From Druceiella hillmani (lineage: Eukaryota; Arthropoda; Insecta; Lepidoptera; Hepialidae): a stretch of DNA of 64,000 nucleotides. The position numbers and the translations under genes are program-made. The DNA lies in assembly GCA_039881145.1 (NCBI GenBank), contig JAYKKI010000091.1:2953501-3017500 (forward strand), read 5' to 3'. Below are positions 45,100 to 57,151 of the stretch, one piece after another. The first letter of the stretch is position 1; every line of letters begins with the position of its first letter. A model generated the notes under the pieces. The model saw only the letters and a list, made by a program, of their open reading frames with translations. It was not told where the DNA came from and did no database searches.

Positions 45100-46140
45100 T
45101 GTGATATAAACATGTCATTTGTTCATGGCAATATATGGTAAATATCATCCATGAAACATAACTTGCGAAGAGTGGTTTTCGGTTGAGAAATAACAAATTC
45201 GATATAGAAAGCAAAGTATGTGGAAAACCAACCAAACAATTCAAAGATGCTGAATTGGAAACACTATTAAATCCATGTCAAAGCCTTATAGTAGTGGCAG
45301 AAGCATTAAATGTTGATAAGTCAAATGTTTCCAGATGTCTAAGCCCCAACAGATATAGTCCAAAGCAAAGAAATTGGACATTGCATCAATTGAACGAAAT
45401 ACTGAATGTCAAAAAACCATATAAAGACAAAAACGAAAAGTTTTTTTCACATCTAATAGTGACGGGAGATTAAAAAATGGATCTATTTCAATGATCAATC
45501 AGCATGGTTGCATAAATATGAACCAGGCCCACCAATGCTAAACTAAAATATTCACACTAATAAAATCTATACTGTGTAATCAGAAGGATTGTCGTGCTGA
45601 ACTGCTGAACCAGAAGGATGTAATTTATGAGCTACTGGACCAGAAGGATGTATTAGCTGCTGAACCAGAAGAATATAATGTATGAGTTGCTACAATCATC
45701 TGAAACTATCAGTAGTGAGCATTATCGATTGAGTCTTTGACACAAACTTTTGACGAAAAAATAACTAATATGGGAGTATAGACATAATGAACTTGTTTTT
45801 CATTATGATTACACTAGGTAACATGTTGTTGAAATAAAAAAAATACTAAAAAGGTGGGAAATGAACAATTCTATCCCATCCACTGTATTCACCAAAGAGA
45901 ATTAACCATTTGTTCCGGTCGATGTAGTCAGCACTTCACTTCTTAAGAAGAAATAAAAAAAATTGGTATGATCAATTTGATTACTTCAAAGGAACCCGAT
46001 TTGATTACTTCAAAGGACTAGACTTCTTCCTTTCCAAAAAGCAGTTTGCAACCTAAAAGATGGCAGAAGGTTGTAACTTCAAATGAAGCATATTTTGAAT
46101 CGATCATTATTTTATTTTTTTAATAAAAAATGTGTTTTAT
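45100..46140 (+). pseudogene. mariner transposase relic
   Basis: A readable block (45183-45473) contains NNKFDIESKVCGKPTKQFKD, AELETLLNPCQSLIVVAEAL, NVDKSNVSRCLSPNR and FFSHLIVTGD. This is the mariner N-terminal half: (D..D/KERSGRP, ELE.LL.E.PCQT..ELA..L.V....VS..L, H.IVTGDE), with the first catalytic Asp in VTGD, after which a stop replaces E. The C-terminal half is badly broken: HNELVFHYDYTR (about 45790), NSIPSTVFTKEN and RWQKVVTSNEAYFES (about 46060). A short tandem of ACCAGAAGGATGTA at 45606-45690 is inserted in the middle. Dead copy; terminal repeats not located. Confidence 0.75.
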
Positions 46141-46557
46141 TTGTAGTAAAAAGGACGAAATCTTACACAAAAATTTCTTACTTTTATTCTTGTATTATTG
46201 ATTTTTGCCAGGATTGAGATGTAAAAACAAGACGAGATATTTTAGACAATTAATAATCGATTTTAAAAAACTAATCCAATTACAAAATCCACTTCCAAAG
46301 TGAGTAAAGCCAAAGAAACTACAAATATGAAGCAATTTGTGGTAGCTGTAAAAATATATTTAGATGCCAAATGTAACCAAAGGCCTCCAAAAGTTCCCCA
46401 TATACTTATGCATATTTAAATCAAACAACTGATATTTAGGTACATGTTTGCCTAATATATTAAAAATACAATATCTCAATATCAAAGAATGTGCCACTTC
46501 AATCTAAAAGTGTGTCATTAGTGAATTACAATATAGTTTTCAAAAATAAAATCTTTC

Positions 46558-46561
46558 TTAA
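46558..46561. repeat. TTAA target duplication, left (piggyBac)
   Basis: TTAA directly before the piggyBac-like terminal repeat; partner at 47391-47394. Confidence 0.75.
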
Positions 46562-47390
46562 CCTGCCAGAACTCATGCCCTTAAAAGTTACGCGAGCACT
46601 CGCACGTACAGCATCTTGCTCACGTTTAAAAAACAGTCATATCTATACATGAAACCTATTTGTTAGTATATTTTTTATTATAAATGTAATAAAACACATG
46701 TTTCTTTACAGTATTAACAGTGAGGAACTTAAATTTGTCAGTCTTCTCAAAGAAGAAATCTTAGAAAAAAAGTTTTTTAGGAAAAATAAAGTTTAAAAAA
46801 ATTTAACAACTTAATTTTCATCGTATATGCTTGATTTACGCAAATCACATAGTATGATAGCATGTTCAGAACACAAAAATTGAAACAGTAAACACAAGCC
46901 TTTTTTGTTTTGCAGTTTTTACGTCTTGCGCACACTGCACATATACCTTTAGGTGTCTCCGTATCTGAAGCCTCTCTTTCATTAGAAAAATAGAAGAGGG
47001 TATGGTATATTCTGCAAAATAATTTTACGGTTGATCTGTGATTGGGTTAACATGAGAGGCGACTTTTTCAAGTATTCCTTTCAGTGATTACCACATTACA
47101 TGTCTTCAGTAACAAAAAGGAGAAAACATTCCATTATCTCCTTATCATCTTTGGCCACTGGCTTGACCCCCGACCTAAGGTCAATTATATTATACGACTT
47201 CATTCTAACATTGGTGTGCTGTGGATGATAAATCCATTTATTGACCTTGTCTTTTCCTAAATAAAATAAACCTTGTGCTGACTGATTTGAAGAAATCTCA
47301 CCTTGTTCGGTCTCTAATGAAGACTGTTCCGTCGGCGCCATTCTTAAATTTACTGTGAGCAATATGCTCATAGCTTAGGGCTCTCGCAGG
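46562..47390 (-). mobile_element. 829-bp piggyBac-like deletion derivative
   Basis: TTAA flanks both ends. The ends form an imperfect inverted repeat: CCTGCCAGAACTC on the left and CCTGCGAGAGCCC read inward from the right. Inside, the - strand keeps the start and the end of a piggyBac transposase but not the catalytic middle. This is the usual form of a non-autonomous piggyBac derivative that keeps sequences needed for mobilisation. Confidence 0.8.
46810..47371 (-). pseudogene. piggyBac transposase remnant (N-terminus and cysteine-rich end)
   Basis: N-terminal part from ATG 47371 ends at 47096: GLFYLGKDKVNKWIYHP, RMKSYNIIDLRSGVKP, DDKEIMECFLLFVTEDM. This matches the piggyBac start of catalytic domain (Y.GKD..TKW......R....NI......G........ 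..E.W.LF..D.M). Downstream, near 46890-46960, is KGICAVCARRKNCKTKKACV then YCFNFCVLNM, the C-terminal cross-brace zinc-binding domain with its CxxC pairs. The DDD catalytic core between them is absent. Not active. Confidence 0.75.
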
Positions 47391-47394
47391 TTAA

Positions 47395-49070
47395 ATTTGA
47401 TAATTGTTAAAGTCATCAACCTATATCTTTCAGTTCGATAAAGATAAGAAATCTTGCAGAAATAGCTTTCTTAGCAATGTGAGCGTGAACTTGACTTTCT
47501 CGATTAATCCTTTCTTTTGCATAATTATACAAAACAATTAAAGATAAAATAACAAGTGGCCATTTCAATTTTCATTTACCAAACAAATTCAACTAATGTT
47601 TTGTTCTCCAATAAAAGTCCACTTTATCGATAAATAATAAACAAAAAAACATATATTAAAATAGTTAAAATGTACAATAACAGCTGGAAAACTTATAATT
47701 TAAAACACATATGGTAAATTGAAGTCCTTCATTAATAGCACCTATTAACAGTTTCCTATTTTATCGACATGCTTCTTATTTACGTTAATCGTATGTATTA
47801 AATTTAATTTTGATTTTTCATAATATCTTCACACACAAAAAAAATTTTATCTTTTAGTTTTTAAAGTTCGATCAAAACGCTGAACGGACAGAAACCACTA
47901 CACGCTGTATGTTTGGATACCCGTGCTGCATCTGAAGAAAAACGTTTTTAACTGAAGCGCCCATGTTATTGTCTCTTATCATACAATAAATCAATTAGGC
48001 TACATTGTCATTACTAGTCATAAAAGTACTGCAGTCATCTGTCTACTTGTCCCTCCGTCTATCACAATTTTTACTTATAGACAACTCACCCTATAAATTT
48101 ATTTATGACAAACCATATTCCTGCCTAAAAAATTTTGCAGTTAAGTTCATTAATTCGAGCTCTCCATGTGTGCTATAAAAGTTAAAGTATTTTTAACTGA
48201 ATTTCTCATAATTTATTAAAGCTTGTCTTTATGAAAGTTGTAAATATTTATTTCAACACAAATTTTTCTTCTTTTGGCTAGAAAATAGAACTGGTTTTGC
48301 TATTTCGGCACACAATTAATCATCTTTAAAGGAAATTGTTTCCAGAGAATACAACTCAATTTTCATACTCAGTGCTTGTAGGTAATTATTTATGTCGAGG
48401 TGTTTTAGCCGCGGCGGCCGCCCTTGATAAACGCGAACAAAGATAAGCATGTACTAATATAAAATAGTGGTTAGTAATTTCACACAATGCTTGTAGACTC
48501 ATGAATTACACATACTAGAAATTGCTACCGTAAATTATGTAATTAGAAAAGTTCTAAAACGGCTTGTAGATGTAAACATGTTTAACTTTTAAATTTTAAG
48601 AATTTGAAAGTTGTATAAATAACGTAATAGAATTAATGATAGTCATAAACGGTACTTGGACTCCAGGATAATCTTTTAAAAAACTATGCGATAAAAAAAC
48701 AGCACTTAGGACTATCAATAATATTAATAATGACTGGTGTGCTATGGCGTTGTCTTTGCCATATCCTATTCTTATCCCTTGTCTGTATATTTGATTGTTT
48801 GTCTTTCTTTCATGTTTAAATGGCCAAACAGTTTTCAATCAAATATAGATAACATGTAGTCTAGATGAAAAGGTGTATATTATTACACTACCATTTACAG
48901 CAGCAAACATAAACGCCAAAAACTAAATTAAAAAAAGTATGCAACGACATACATATCATCAATTACTGAGACATAATTATTTTAATGCCATAATTCAATT
49001 ACACCAAACACTGGTAAACTGATAGGTGATTTAAAGTTTTTTTGTAATTTTTGTTATAAAAGACGAGTTT
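47395..49070. other. gish intron sequence without recognised features
   Basis: AT-rich with no supported gene. An isolated GC-rich spot at 48411-48424 (GCGGCGGCCGCCC) is conspicuous but has no context. Confidence 0.45.
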
Positions 49071-49082
49071 CTAAGTTTTATA

Positions 49083-49450
49083 TGTTGTGCGGTGCCTCAG
49101 TGTGCAAATACTACCATTAAAACACCTGAAAAGTTATTTATTCACGTTCCACATTCGGAAAATAATAGGAAAATGTGGTTCAGCTAGCCTGCAGGGATCC
49201 GGCACTTGTGCCTACAGAATCTAAAATGTATTTTTGTGAATATAATTCTGATAAAGAGTTGCATTTTTCTGAATTTTTGTTTATTTTTCTTATATTAAAA
49301 AACATTATTTTCAAATATGAAAATTGGAATATTGTGGTTAGAAAAGTAAACAAAGTTTCATAACAATGTTTTGTGCTTGTTTTATTTTAGTTGCCTAATG
49401 ATATGGAAAACTACACAGAATATAATTTAATGGGCTCGGAATAAGAGCGA
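49083..49450 (+). pseudogene. THAP-domain relic, probably from a transposon
   Basis: CAVPQCANTTIKTPEKLFIH then VPHSENNRKMWF (49086-49182), and after a one-base frameshift LACRDPALVPTESKMYFCEY (to about 49243). This is the THAP zinc-finger pattern (C.V..C.N......K.F..FP......W........ ... ..FC..HF), but the final histidine position reads Tyr-Asn. After a stretch ending TTTATTTTAG (49391), LPNDMENYTEYNLMGSE follows, the usual continuation of this protein in insects, so the gap looks like an ancestral intron. THAP domains bind DNA in P-type and related transposases. Dead. Confidence 0.65.
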
Positions 49451-49567
49451 CCTAAAAAGAAATAAAACTATTTGTTTAATAAAAAACAAAACATAACCTG
49501 AAAATCATACAATTTTTAAATTACTTAGTTAAATCTTTTGAGCTTATAAATACCTATAATTACTATC

Positions 49568-49592
49568 ATATATATATATATATATGTATATG

Positions 49593-49660
<68 letters not shown>
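49568..49660. repeat. (AT)n microsatellite, 93 bp
   Basis: Long AT/TA run, with a few G interruptions at 49586-49597 and pure from about 49598. Confidence 0.97.
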
Positions 49661-49661
<1 letters not shown>

Positions 49662-50158
49662 CATCCATAATTATTCATTATCGGTTGCAGAAATAACAAT
49701 TCTTGGCATTTTACTTACAGGTCTTCACATTTCTAAATTCAGTAGTAGAAATTACTGTTTGTTGCAAAGAAATAGGCCACTGTAAAACAATTAATTCTCG
49801 GCAAATTCCAATTATTTGCTTTAATAAATCCACTTTCCGTCATGGGAAAAACTTCATGGAATCGTTTTCAAATGGCAGTATCAGTAAGCAAATTTGGAAG
49901 ATATTGCTCGAAAATCATTATAAAGTAATGTTAACCAAACAATGTAGCCTTTAATAGCAATGAAGTTTGCAAACAAGTGTCGTTATGCAATTTGATTGGT
50001 ATTCGTTTTCACGTTACTTGAGAGTGGTTTAATTACATTATGATTATTTAGAGTATAAAAAGAAGAAAAATATTGTGTCTTAGTATTTCTATTATGGAAA
50101 CTATGGTTTCGCAGCAAAATTATATTTTTATTTGAATACAGTCAACATCCCTATTACA

Positions 50159-50647
50159 TTGTTCATCTCCAGAATTCATCATCAGACTCTGACCTGGAGC
50201 TAATATCTTGAATCACGATTGATTTACAACTATCCCTTAAGGAGTTCCATTTGTTCTTCTCCTAAATTCATCATCAGATCATGACCTGGTTAATGGTGAA
50301 GTTATTTTCCAAATGAACAACTATCAGTAGCAAATGTCTTGAATCATTATTTATTTATCACTATCCTTTAAGGAATTCCATTGTTCATCTCCAGAGTTCA
50401 TCATTAGACTCTGACCTGGAGCTAATATCTTGAATCACGATTGATTTACGACTATCCGTTAAGGAGTTCCATTTGTTCATCTCCAAAATTCATCATCAGA
50501 CCATGACCTGGTTGATGGTGAAGTTATTTTCCAAATTAACCACTATCAGTAGCAAATGTCTTGAATCACTATTTATTTATTACTATCCTTTAAGGAATTC
50601 CATTGTTCATCTCTAGAACTCATTGTCAGACTCGTAACTGTATTTAA
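50159..50647 (+). repeat. 222-bp tandem repeat, two units plus a partial third
   Basis: TTGTTCATCTC begins units at 50159, 50381 and 50603, an exact 222-bp period. Within each unit a related half starts 92 bp in (TTGTTC.TCTCC at 50251 and 50473), so the unit is itself a diverged doublet of 92 and 130 bp. Shared words are TTCATCATCAGA and GACCTGG. Non-coding. Confidence 0.92.
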
Positions 50648-51640
50648 CACACCATAAATACCCACAAAATTGTAGTCAGTCGATGCTTTCAAATACTGGA
50701 AACTGCGTATGCAAACTATAGATTTTACTGAATGTTACTTCCGCCTGGAAAAAATTCTGAGTTACTCTCAAGTCCCGTCTAAAGAAGTTGTACTTCAATA
50801 AAATGAATTAAGACAAGTCAAATAGTCACTATGAGAATTCTGTACACACTTAGGTATTACAAGTTACATCAAATTTCTACTACACTATGTAAAAATTTTA
50901 ATAGTATTTTTCACTATGTAAATATACTGCAGAGTATATCTTTTACAGGTGTAAAAATATTGTGCATTTCTAAAAAACTACCAGATTTGGAATTATTGCT
51001 AATTTTCCAGTAAACTTTATTAACTAACTACTAGTAATACCATTTTTTTCATAATTTTGACTAAACCATTGGTAGTATGCTAAAGGTGATACACTAAACG
51101 ACACTGTATATGTTGATGTTAAACAAAAGTATTTTACCGTACATTTACTTTTTCATCAATTTTAAAAGCTTACTTAACTATAGCAATAATTAGAATATAG
51201 CTGTAAAGCAACGCTTGCTTTGTCTGTCACTTGGATGTACTGTCACACATGCGCAAACAACTTTCTTAACTACCGACATAAAAAGATCAGATTGTAGAAC
51301 TTTTTTGAGACAGTTCTAGCGAGTTGGTTGTGGTTCTCTTACAGAAGAATATGGTTGCTTATGGTTTTTACATTCTCTGATAACATAGTTCGGCAAATAT
51401 TAACTTTCATTTTCCCTAGCTATATCCATAGCTGATCTTAGGGAATTTTGGTACACTGATTACAAATATGTACTTAGATTTTCCCCATCACTTCCAGTTT
51501 TTTTGGAAACGCCTATGTATGAAATAGCAAAAAAGGCAACTTTACTAAGTAAACAATTTATATTACAATAAAAGAATAATTATACGACTTTAAAATATTA
51601 TAAATACATTTAAATGACTAAATAAATTATAAATATTAAA
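50648..51640. other. gish intron sequence without recognised features
   Basis: AT-rich; nothing supported. Confidence 0.45.
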
Positions 51641-52310
51641 TTATTTTGTGGTATCTTGTCTTTTTTCACCGAAGCTCCAATTGTGAGATCTTCGTTTCCA
51701 AGTCTGATTTGGATAATTTCTCTTTAACAACCAACAATAGTCTGCCGTCATCCTCTTATTCCACCTTCCCTGATAATGATATTCTATCTCTTTCAAATAC
51801 TGATGAACTCTTTTGCCTCGCTCTTCACTTGCAGCTCCCAAGTTATCAGAAAAGTAGTCCAAGTGCGAATTAAGGAAATGAAGTTTAATGCTCATTAAAC
51901 ATCCCATTTTTCTGCAATCTTCAATCACTTTCTTCATAATTTCCTCATAATTTGGACTTTTATGGTTTCCTAGGAAATTGTTCACTACTTCCTTTAAAGA
52001 TTTCCAGGCTTCTAATTCAACTTCATTTAATTTTTCATAGAAAGTTTTGTCTTTCATCAATTTTCTTATGTCCGGGCCAACAAAAATATGTCTTTCCGCT
52101 ACACTAAATCATGATTTTCGTGGTACAAAGCCTTTTTCTCTGTTTCAACACCAAGAAAATGAGGTGTCGGGAGCAAGCATATTCTTTTCCGATAGTCTTG
52201 ATCCAAGGAGTTCAGCTGCATCTTCTGGCAGGCTTAGATCTCTCGTTAAGTCGTTCAGTTCTGACTGTGAAAATAACAGTTTTACATTTGCACTTGGCTC
52301 AAATTGAGCT
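51641..52310 (-). pseudogene. Transposon-derived gene relic of unknown superfamily
   Basis: From the 52310 end: ELNDLTRDLSLPEDAAELLG, SRLSEKNMLAPDTSFSW, then after breaks FVGPDIRKLMKDKTFYEKLN, EVELEAWKSLKEVVNNFLGN, MSIKLHFLNSHLDYFSDNLG, SEERGKRVHQYLKEIEYHYQ, GRWNKRMTADYCWLLKR and the end at 51641. These blocks occur in one widespread arthropod protein family linked to mobile elements (LNDLVRDL.LSK..AELLGSRL ... MSLK.H.LH.HLD.F..N.G..SEE.GERFHQ). The middle of the protein between SFSW and FVGP is missing. The last 139 codons are open, so this part decayed slowly or recently. No function assigned. Confidence 0.6.
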
Positions 52311-52339
52311 CACTTTCGCGATGACGTCTTTTAAGTGAG

Positions 52340-53585
52340 CATTACGAATTGCACGGTAGTACTGATTTTGTTAAAACAATGATGTTGCTATTTATACAAA
52401 AATCTAGTAGTCTACTCTCATTAACACTATTTTAACGATTTAAGGTAATTACGGTTAAATGAGGTCTTTAGCAAATGAATAATAAAGGACGCACCTTTAT
52501 TATTTTTAATTAATTGATTCAATTCAGTAATTATTATAGTCTCATACATTATTACATTTACTCCATTTTCTTTGCGTTCGTCTAAATCTGTCGATGAGTT
52601 TATTTATTATTGTTTCAAAATTACAAGTAAGTTTTTAAGAAGGCATATATCAATATTTCGTGTAAAGTGATGATATATTTGAAATATCGACAGTGTACAA
52701 GAGATGTGTCAGTGGATTTTTTTGGTTACCTCCGCCACGAAAATAGTATATTGTTTTCATCATATGGACAATATTTCACATTGATCGGTACATTTTATGA
52801 AAAATTGATTTGTTTATGTGGTTTTGTGTGTTTTCTTTATTTCGGATATTTTGATACATTGATGCCCATATCCATATAAACTTAGGTTAGGGGGTAATAA
52901 GCTGTTATTCAAAGACTTTAATGGGAACAACGTGGTTAACAATTATTTTAAGTATAATTACTTACAAATAAATTAAACAATTATATATGCATAAACAATG
53001 TTTTGCATATATCATTGTAAAAAATGCTTTAATCCGATGTTACATCCATAAATAAATCAATGAATGTCAAATCAATAACTTAATATTAATTATTAATAAT
53101 TACATTGTATTTAACTAACTATTTATGAGAACTTATTCATTGTTGTCTACTGCAACCATTCAGTGTATTTTTTTATTCAATAAGAAACAATTAAAATATC
53201 AGTTCTTGGCTAGGTAGGCCTAGGTACTATTGGCAAAAAAACTATGCTAAATAACTAAAAATCCCGACATGATGGAATTTTTTTAGAATTTGTACCGTAA
53301 TCAGCGCCACAAGATCTATCAAAATCAGTCATCAAATCTGCAAGGGGAAAACCATTATAGACCTGTGTAATTATCTGATTTCTAAATATTATTATGTTAA
53401 TTCTGTTTTTAAGTGCTTGTATTGGCATATTAATATTTTAAAAATATAAATCAATGTGGATAAGCTTACCCCGTTCTACGGCCCAGGCGTTAATTATTGA
53501 ATTTATGCAGAAGACCCAGAATAAATGACATTCCTGCAGCTGCACCACCAAAATGCGGAAATAACTTCACTATTTTTGAAGTAAA
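52340..53585. other. gish intron sequence without recognised features
   Basis: AT-rich; no supported gene or repeat. Confidence 0.45.
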
Positions 53586-53589
53586 ACTT

Positions 53590-53960
53590 CTTTACGCACG
53601 CTTGACTTGGGGAGTAAGCTGGTGAATGCGTAACGAGAGCGTTACGAAAAGTGTGATCGGGCGAGGCGAACGGAAGTTGAGAGGGAGATATAAATTAGTG
53701 AAGACAGAAAGAGAGTTACGTTTCGTATATTACTATAGGGACAAGAGAGAGAGAAGTGCGAGCACACATTTTCTTTCTCTCTTTCTCTCATGGCCAGTTA
53801 TGCTTCGTATATCTAAGACACAGTGCAAGCCTATTGTCTATATCATACTGTAGGAGCAAGAGAGAGCAGTGCGTGCGCACATTTTCTTTCTCTCTTCCTC
53901 TTATAGCCAGTGCATGAAATATATATATATATGCGAGTTTGCTAGCGTTACGCGAACGGT
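53590..53960. repeat. Locally duplicated GC-richer block with GAGA/TCTC tracts
   Basis: Two related segments stand in tandem about 110 bp apart. Each has ACAAGAGAGAG or GCAAGAGAGAG, then AGTGCGxGC, ACATTTTCTTTCTCTCT and a GCCAGT end (about 53739-53806 and 53852-53913). The block is bounded by GCGTTACG-type words at 53640 and 53946. A transposon end is possible. No coding match. Confidence 0.5.
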
Positions 53961-54724
53961 GATTTTTTGATTATTTTGTAATTTCGTTTCGTTCTTGAAC
54001 AATTTTATAAATTATTATTTTGTTCAATACATTAAATATTCTACGTTTAAAGTGAATAAAATTGTAAATTCAAATTAAAGTTCATATTTTGTGAATTTGA
54101 AGTTTTAATTCAGTTTTTTTAATTACTAAAACTATTTACAACCATACAAATCGAATGAATTGTTAGATTTAAAAAAACATAGTAAATAATCACTATCTGC
54201 AATAAATACAGATTATTTTGATATATGTATGGTACAAAAACTTCCCACAGAGATCTCACAAAACAAACTGCACAACAGTCAACTGATTTCAATTATTTAT
54301 TTTGCCCCTTCATCCAAACAATCACAGTGCCAAGCTGATTAATATGGTATAATATTTATTCAGTATCATATAACACGTCATATTTCAGTCATATTTATTG
54401 CTTAAAATTTCTTTTCTTTATTGCTTAAAATTTCTTTTCATTTCTTGCCCGATGTCAAATCCTCGGGCCGCCTACCGGTTAATAGAGGAACGGCAGATTA
54501 AATATCACTAGTTAAAAGCCCTACACTATTCAGCTCTACTTCAGAATAGGAATATACAGTGCGTCGAGATCTTCTAAAATATAAAAAATACTTGGAAAGA
54601 AAGTATGATCCTGAATACATTAAAATTGTATTTACTGTCACAGATGATATAAACAATGACCTGTGGCCATCAATGTGTATGTTGTTGTTCAAATCACAGC
54701 ACGAAACCCCTTATTATGGAAACG

Positions 54725-54800
54725 TCACCTTAGTACTAAATGTTGAAACATCACCTTAGTACTAAATGTTGAAACATCACCTTAATACTAAACGTTCAAA
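54725..54800 (+). repeat. 26-bp tandem repeat, about three copies
   Basis: Unit starts TCACCTTAGTACTAAATGTT at 54725 and 54751, with a diverged third copy at 54777. Confidence 0.9.
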
Positions 54801-57085
54801 AATAAACTCAAGCTTTATTTTGTTTGAAAATTTACTAAGATGAAAGACACAAAGAAAATTATCTTGCCTTTTACCAATTTACAAAACGTAGTTGAGATAT
54901 CTTTTTTAGTGAGCTTAAGAATAGCAAAATGTAGAAAAGTCACACTATTGGTGAAAATCTGTTGTTGTCTGCTGCGTAAGGTACGGTGACTTGAATGTTG
55001 GATGAATTGTTAGCTAAATCATAAGAAAAAAAAAGTATACTCAAGATGAACTACCAGTGATGAAATAGTTTGATGATAACTTTCCACTGAAAAAGGTGAT
55101 TTTTCCAAAAAATGGATAGAATTGGAAGCAATGCATTTATGAAAAAATGTCAAATGATAAATACTTTTTAAGAGAAAATATGCAGTTTCTTCTAATTTGG
55201 AAAATTTTGTGATAGTAGACAAAATTGAAGAGACGATCTTATCCATAATATAAAAAGCCATAGCTAAAGACTCACTGAAACTTTTAAATTGAAATGTAAG
55301 ATTTTTTTCACATACTTGCTAGAACTATCCAATATATAACTATATTCTAATAACATATTTAATAGTTCAGTGCAATATGCAAAAAAATGTTACAGATCCA
55401 CTTTTATAGCAGTGTCGGAAATTTGGGGATAATTTCAATGATATATAAAATTCTGGAATAAAAAAATATTTTTTTATAACTTTAACTTTCATTTGATAAA
55501 CAATACAAAACTTTCATATGAAAGTAAAAAAAATTCTAAATTTTTCGTCATAACTTCTGAAATATGCATACATTTCAGAAGTTATGACAATATTTGTGAA
55601 GTTATATGTAGATCATATTCTTTACAACTTCCTATGTCGAATGATTTCTGAAAAAAAAACAGCTGTGACAGACAGACATGCGAGTTATCTTATAAGGTTC
55701 AGTTTTTTCCTATTGAGATGCAGAATCACAAAATGGGATGCAGATCCGTGGGCCCATAACCATTTTCCCTTTTGGCTCAGTGAGTATGCAAGCCCGTATT
55801 ACACCTGCTTTGTACGCTCACATCTCAAAAACCATTGCTCATGGCAAACTGGGGTCAATGTCATTCAATTTTGTACTTAAAAGTTTATTATTATTTTGGA
55901 GAGAAGTGAGAGAATGCAAATTTCTGAATTTTTTGCCACTTTACTATGTAAAATAAGACATTTGCTTTTGCCTAATTTGACCAAGTGTGTGTGTATATAT
56001 AAATCAATGACAAAAGAAGCAGTATAAATCGATAACAAAGTATGAAAATAATGATTATCTCTGTTAACTATGTAAACTGATTTTCTTTTAACATTGCTGA
56101 AATGCGTTGGTTGAGACCATCTTGGAGTACATTTCCATTTATTCTGTGAATAACTGGTACAACGATCAAGTGAGCAGCGCAAAACATTTGGCTTAATTTT
56201 GACAAAACGAATGAATTAAAACAATACAGACTGCATGTGTAATTTAACAATTAGAAGTTATTCAGGATGCAGGTGTTTATTTCATGTAGATTATTTGCTA
56301 ATATAGGCACTGATATATAAATTTTAGTATATTACCCAGAAAATAACAAATTTGCCACTTCACGGAAATTAATGATTCCAAAAAATTTTAGTGTTACGAG
56401 TTACACAAATATTTAATGACATGATAGAAAAATGTTTCAATTATAATTTCAAAGACTTTGAAATCTGCATAAGTTTTAGAAAGGAAGAAATTAAAGATAA
56501 TATAGATTTTGTATATAATAATAGATTTCAACTGGTTTCAAACAAGTTCTATAATTTTCTACAATACTAGCAATGATACAGAGGAGTAAGCATTTAGATG
56601 TTAGTTGAAACTATGTAGAAAACTGCATTTTTCTTAAAGTATTTGTATTTTATTCAAGTAAACAATTTTGGAAGAAATAACATATATTTGTTCATCCTTC
56701 ATACATAAATATCTTCATAACAATTAATTTAATTAATATTAAAATGAATAAACCTTTAGGATTGTTGACAGTTTTAAACTTTTGAGATACTTTTCTTTCA
56801 CTTAGTTGAGATGCAGAATAACCAACAATATTTAAATATTGTGTCTATTTTGTGTCTAGCACGCTTGTTTTAAATTTATGGTTGGTAAATTAATATACTA
56901 ATGGTGATGTGATATTTGCCCATTGGCAATATCTTTGAGTTAATTAGCTTACAGACACAAAGCAACAAGTCATAGTGTGAAGAAGTAGAGTAATTAGCAC
57001 AAATAGTTTGGATGAATATAGTGACTACTACTACCGGTGGCACACAGGCACATCCCACAGCATATGATAATGTTTAAAAGCAAAC
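54801..57085. other. gish intron; one perfect hairpin, otherwise nothing recognised
   Basis: AT-rich intron sequence next to the small exon at 57086. Contains the inverted repeat at 55547-55588. No supported gene. Confidence 0.45.
55547..55588. repeat. Perfect 17-bp inverted repeat with 8-nt loop
   Basis: GTCATAACTTCTGAAAT (55547-55563), spacer ATGCATAC, and its exact reverse complement (55572-55588). Confidence 0.95.
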
Positions 57086-57151
57086 CTCGGCAGATATAAG
57101 AGCCGCCGCATCGTCCTCATCCAAACCAACCAAATAATCACAAAACTCATC
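57086..57151 (-). CDS. gish: gish probable cassette exon (22 codons)
   Basis: 66 nt encoding DEFCDYLVGLDEDDAAALIS plus AE. The acceptor is TTTTTGATGCAG, the donor GTTTGC (weak at +3). Phase 0 at both ends matches the donor of the exon at 63372 and the acceptor of the exon at 33746, so it can be included or skipped. It is strongly acidic and unlike the variable CK1 gamma tail I know, so the identification rests on splice borders, base composition and position. An unrelated nested exon is the alternative. Confidence 0.55.

Noticed and set aside
49594..49785. Open frame made of repeated Tyr-Ile
   Set aside because: It is translation of the (TA)n microsatellite.
54559..54759. Open frame containing RRDLLKYKKYLERKYDPEYI
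   Set aside because: Looks protein-like but I recognise no family, and the end runs into a 26-bp tandem repeat.
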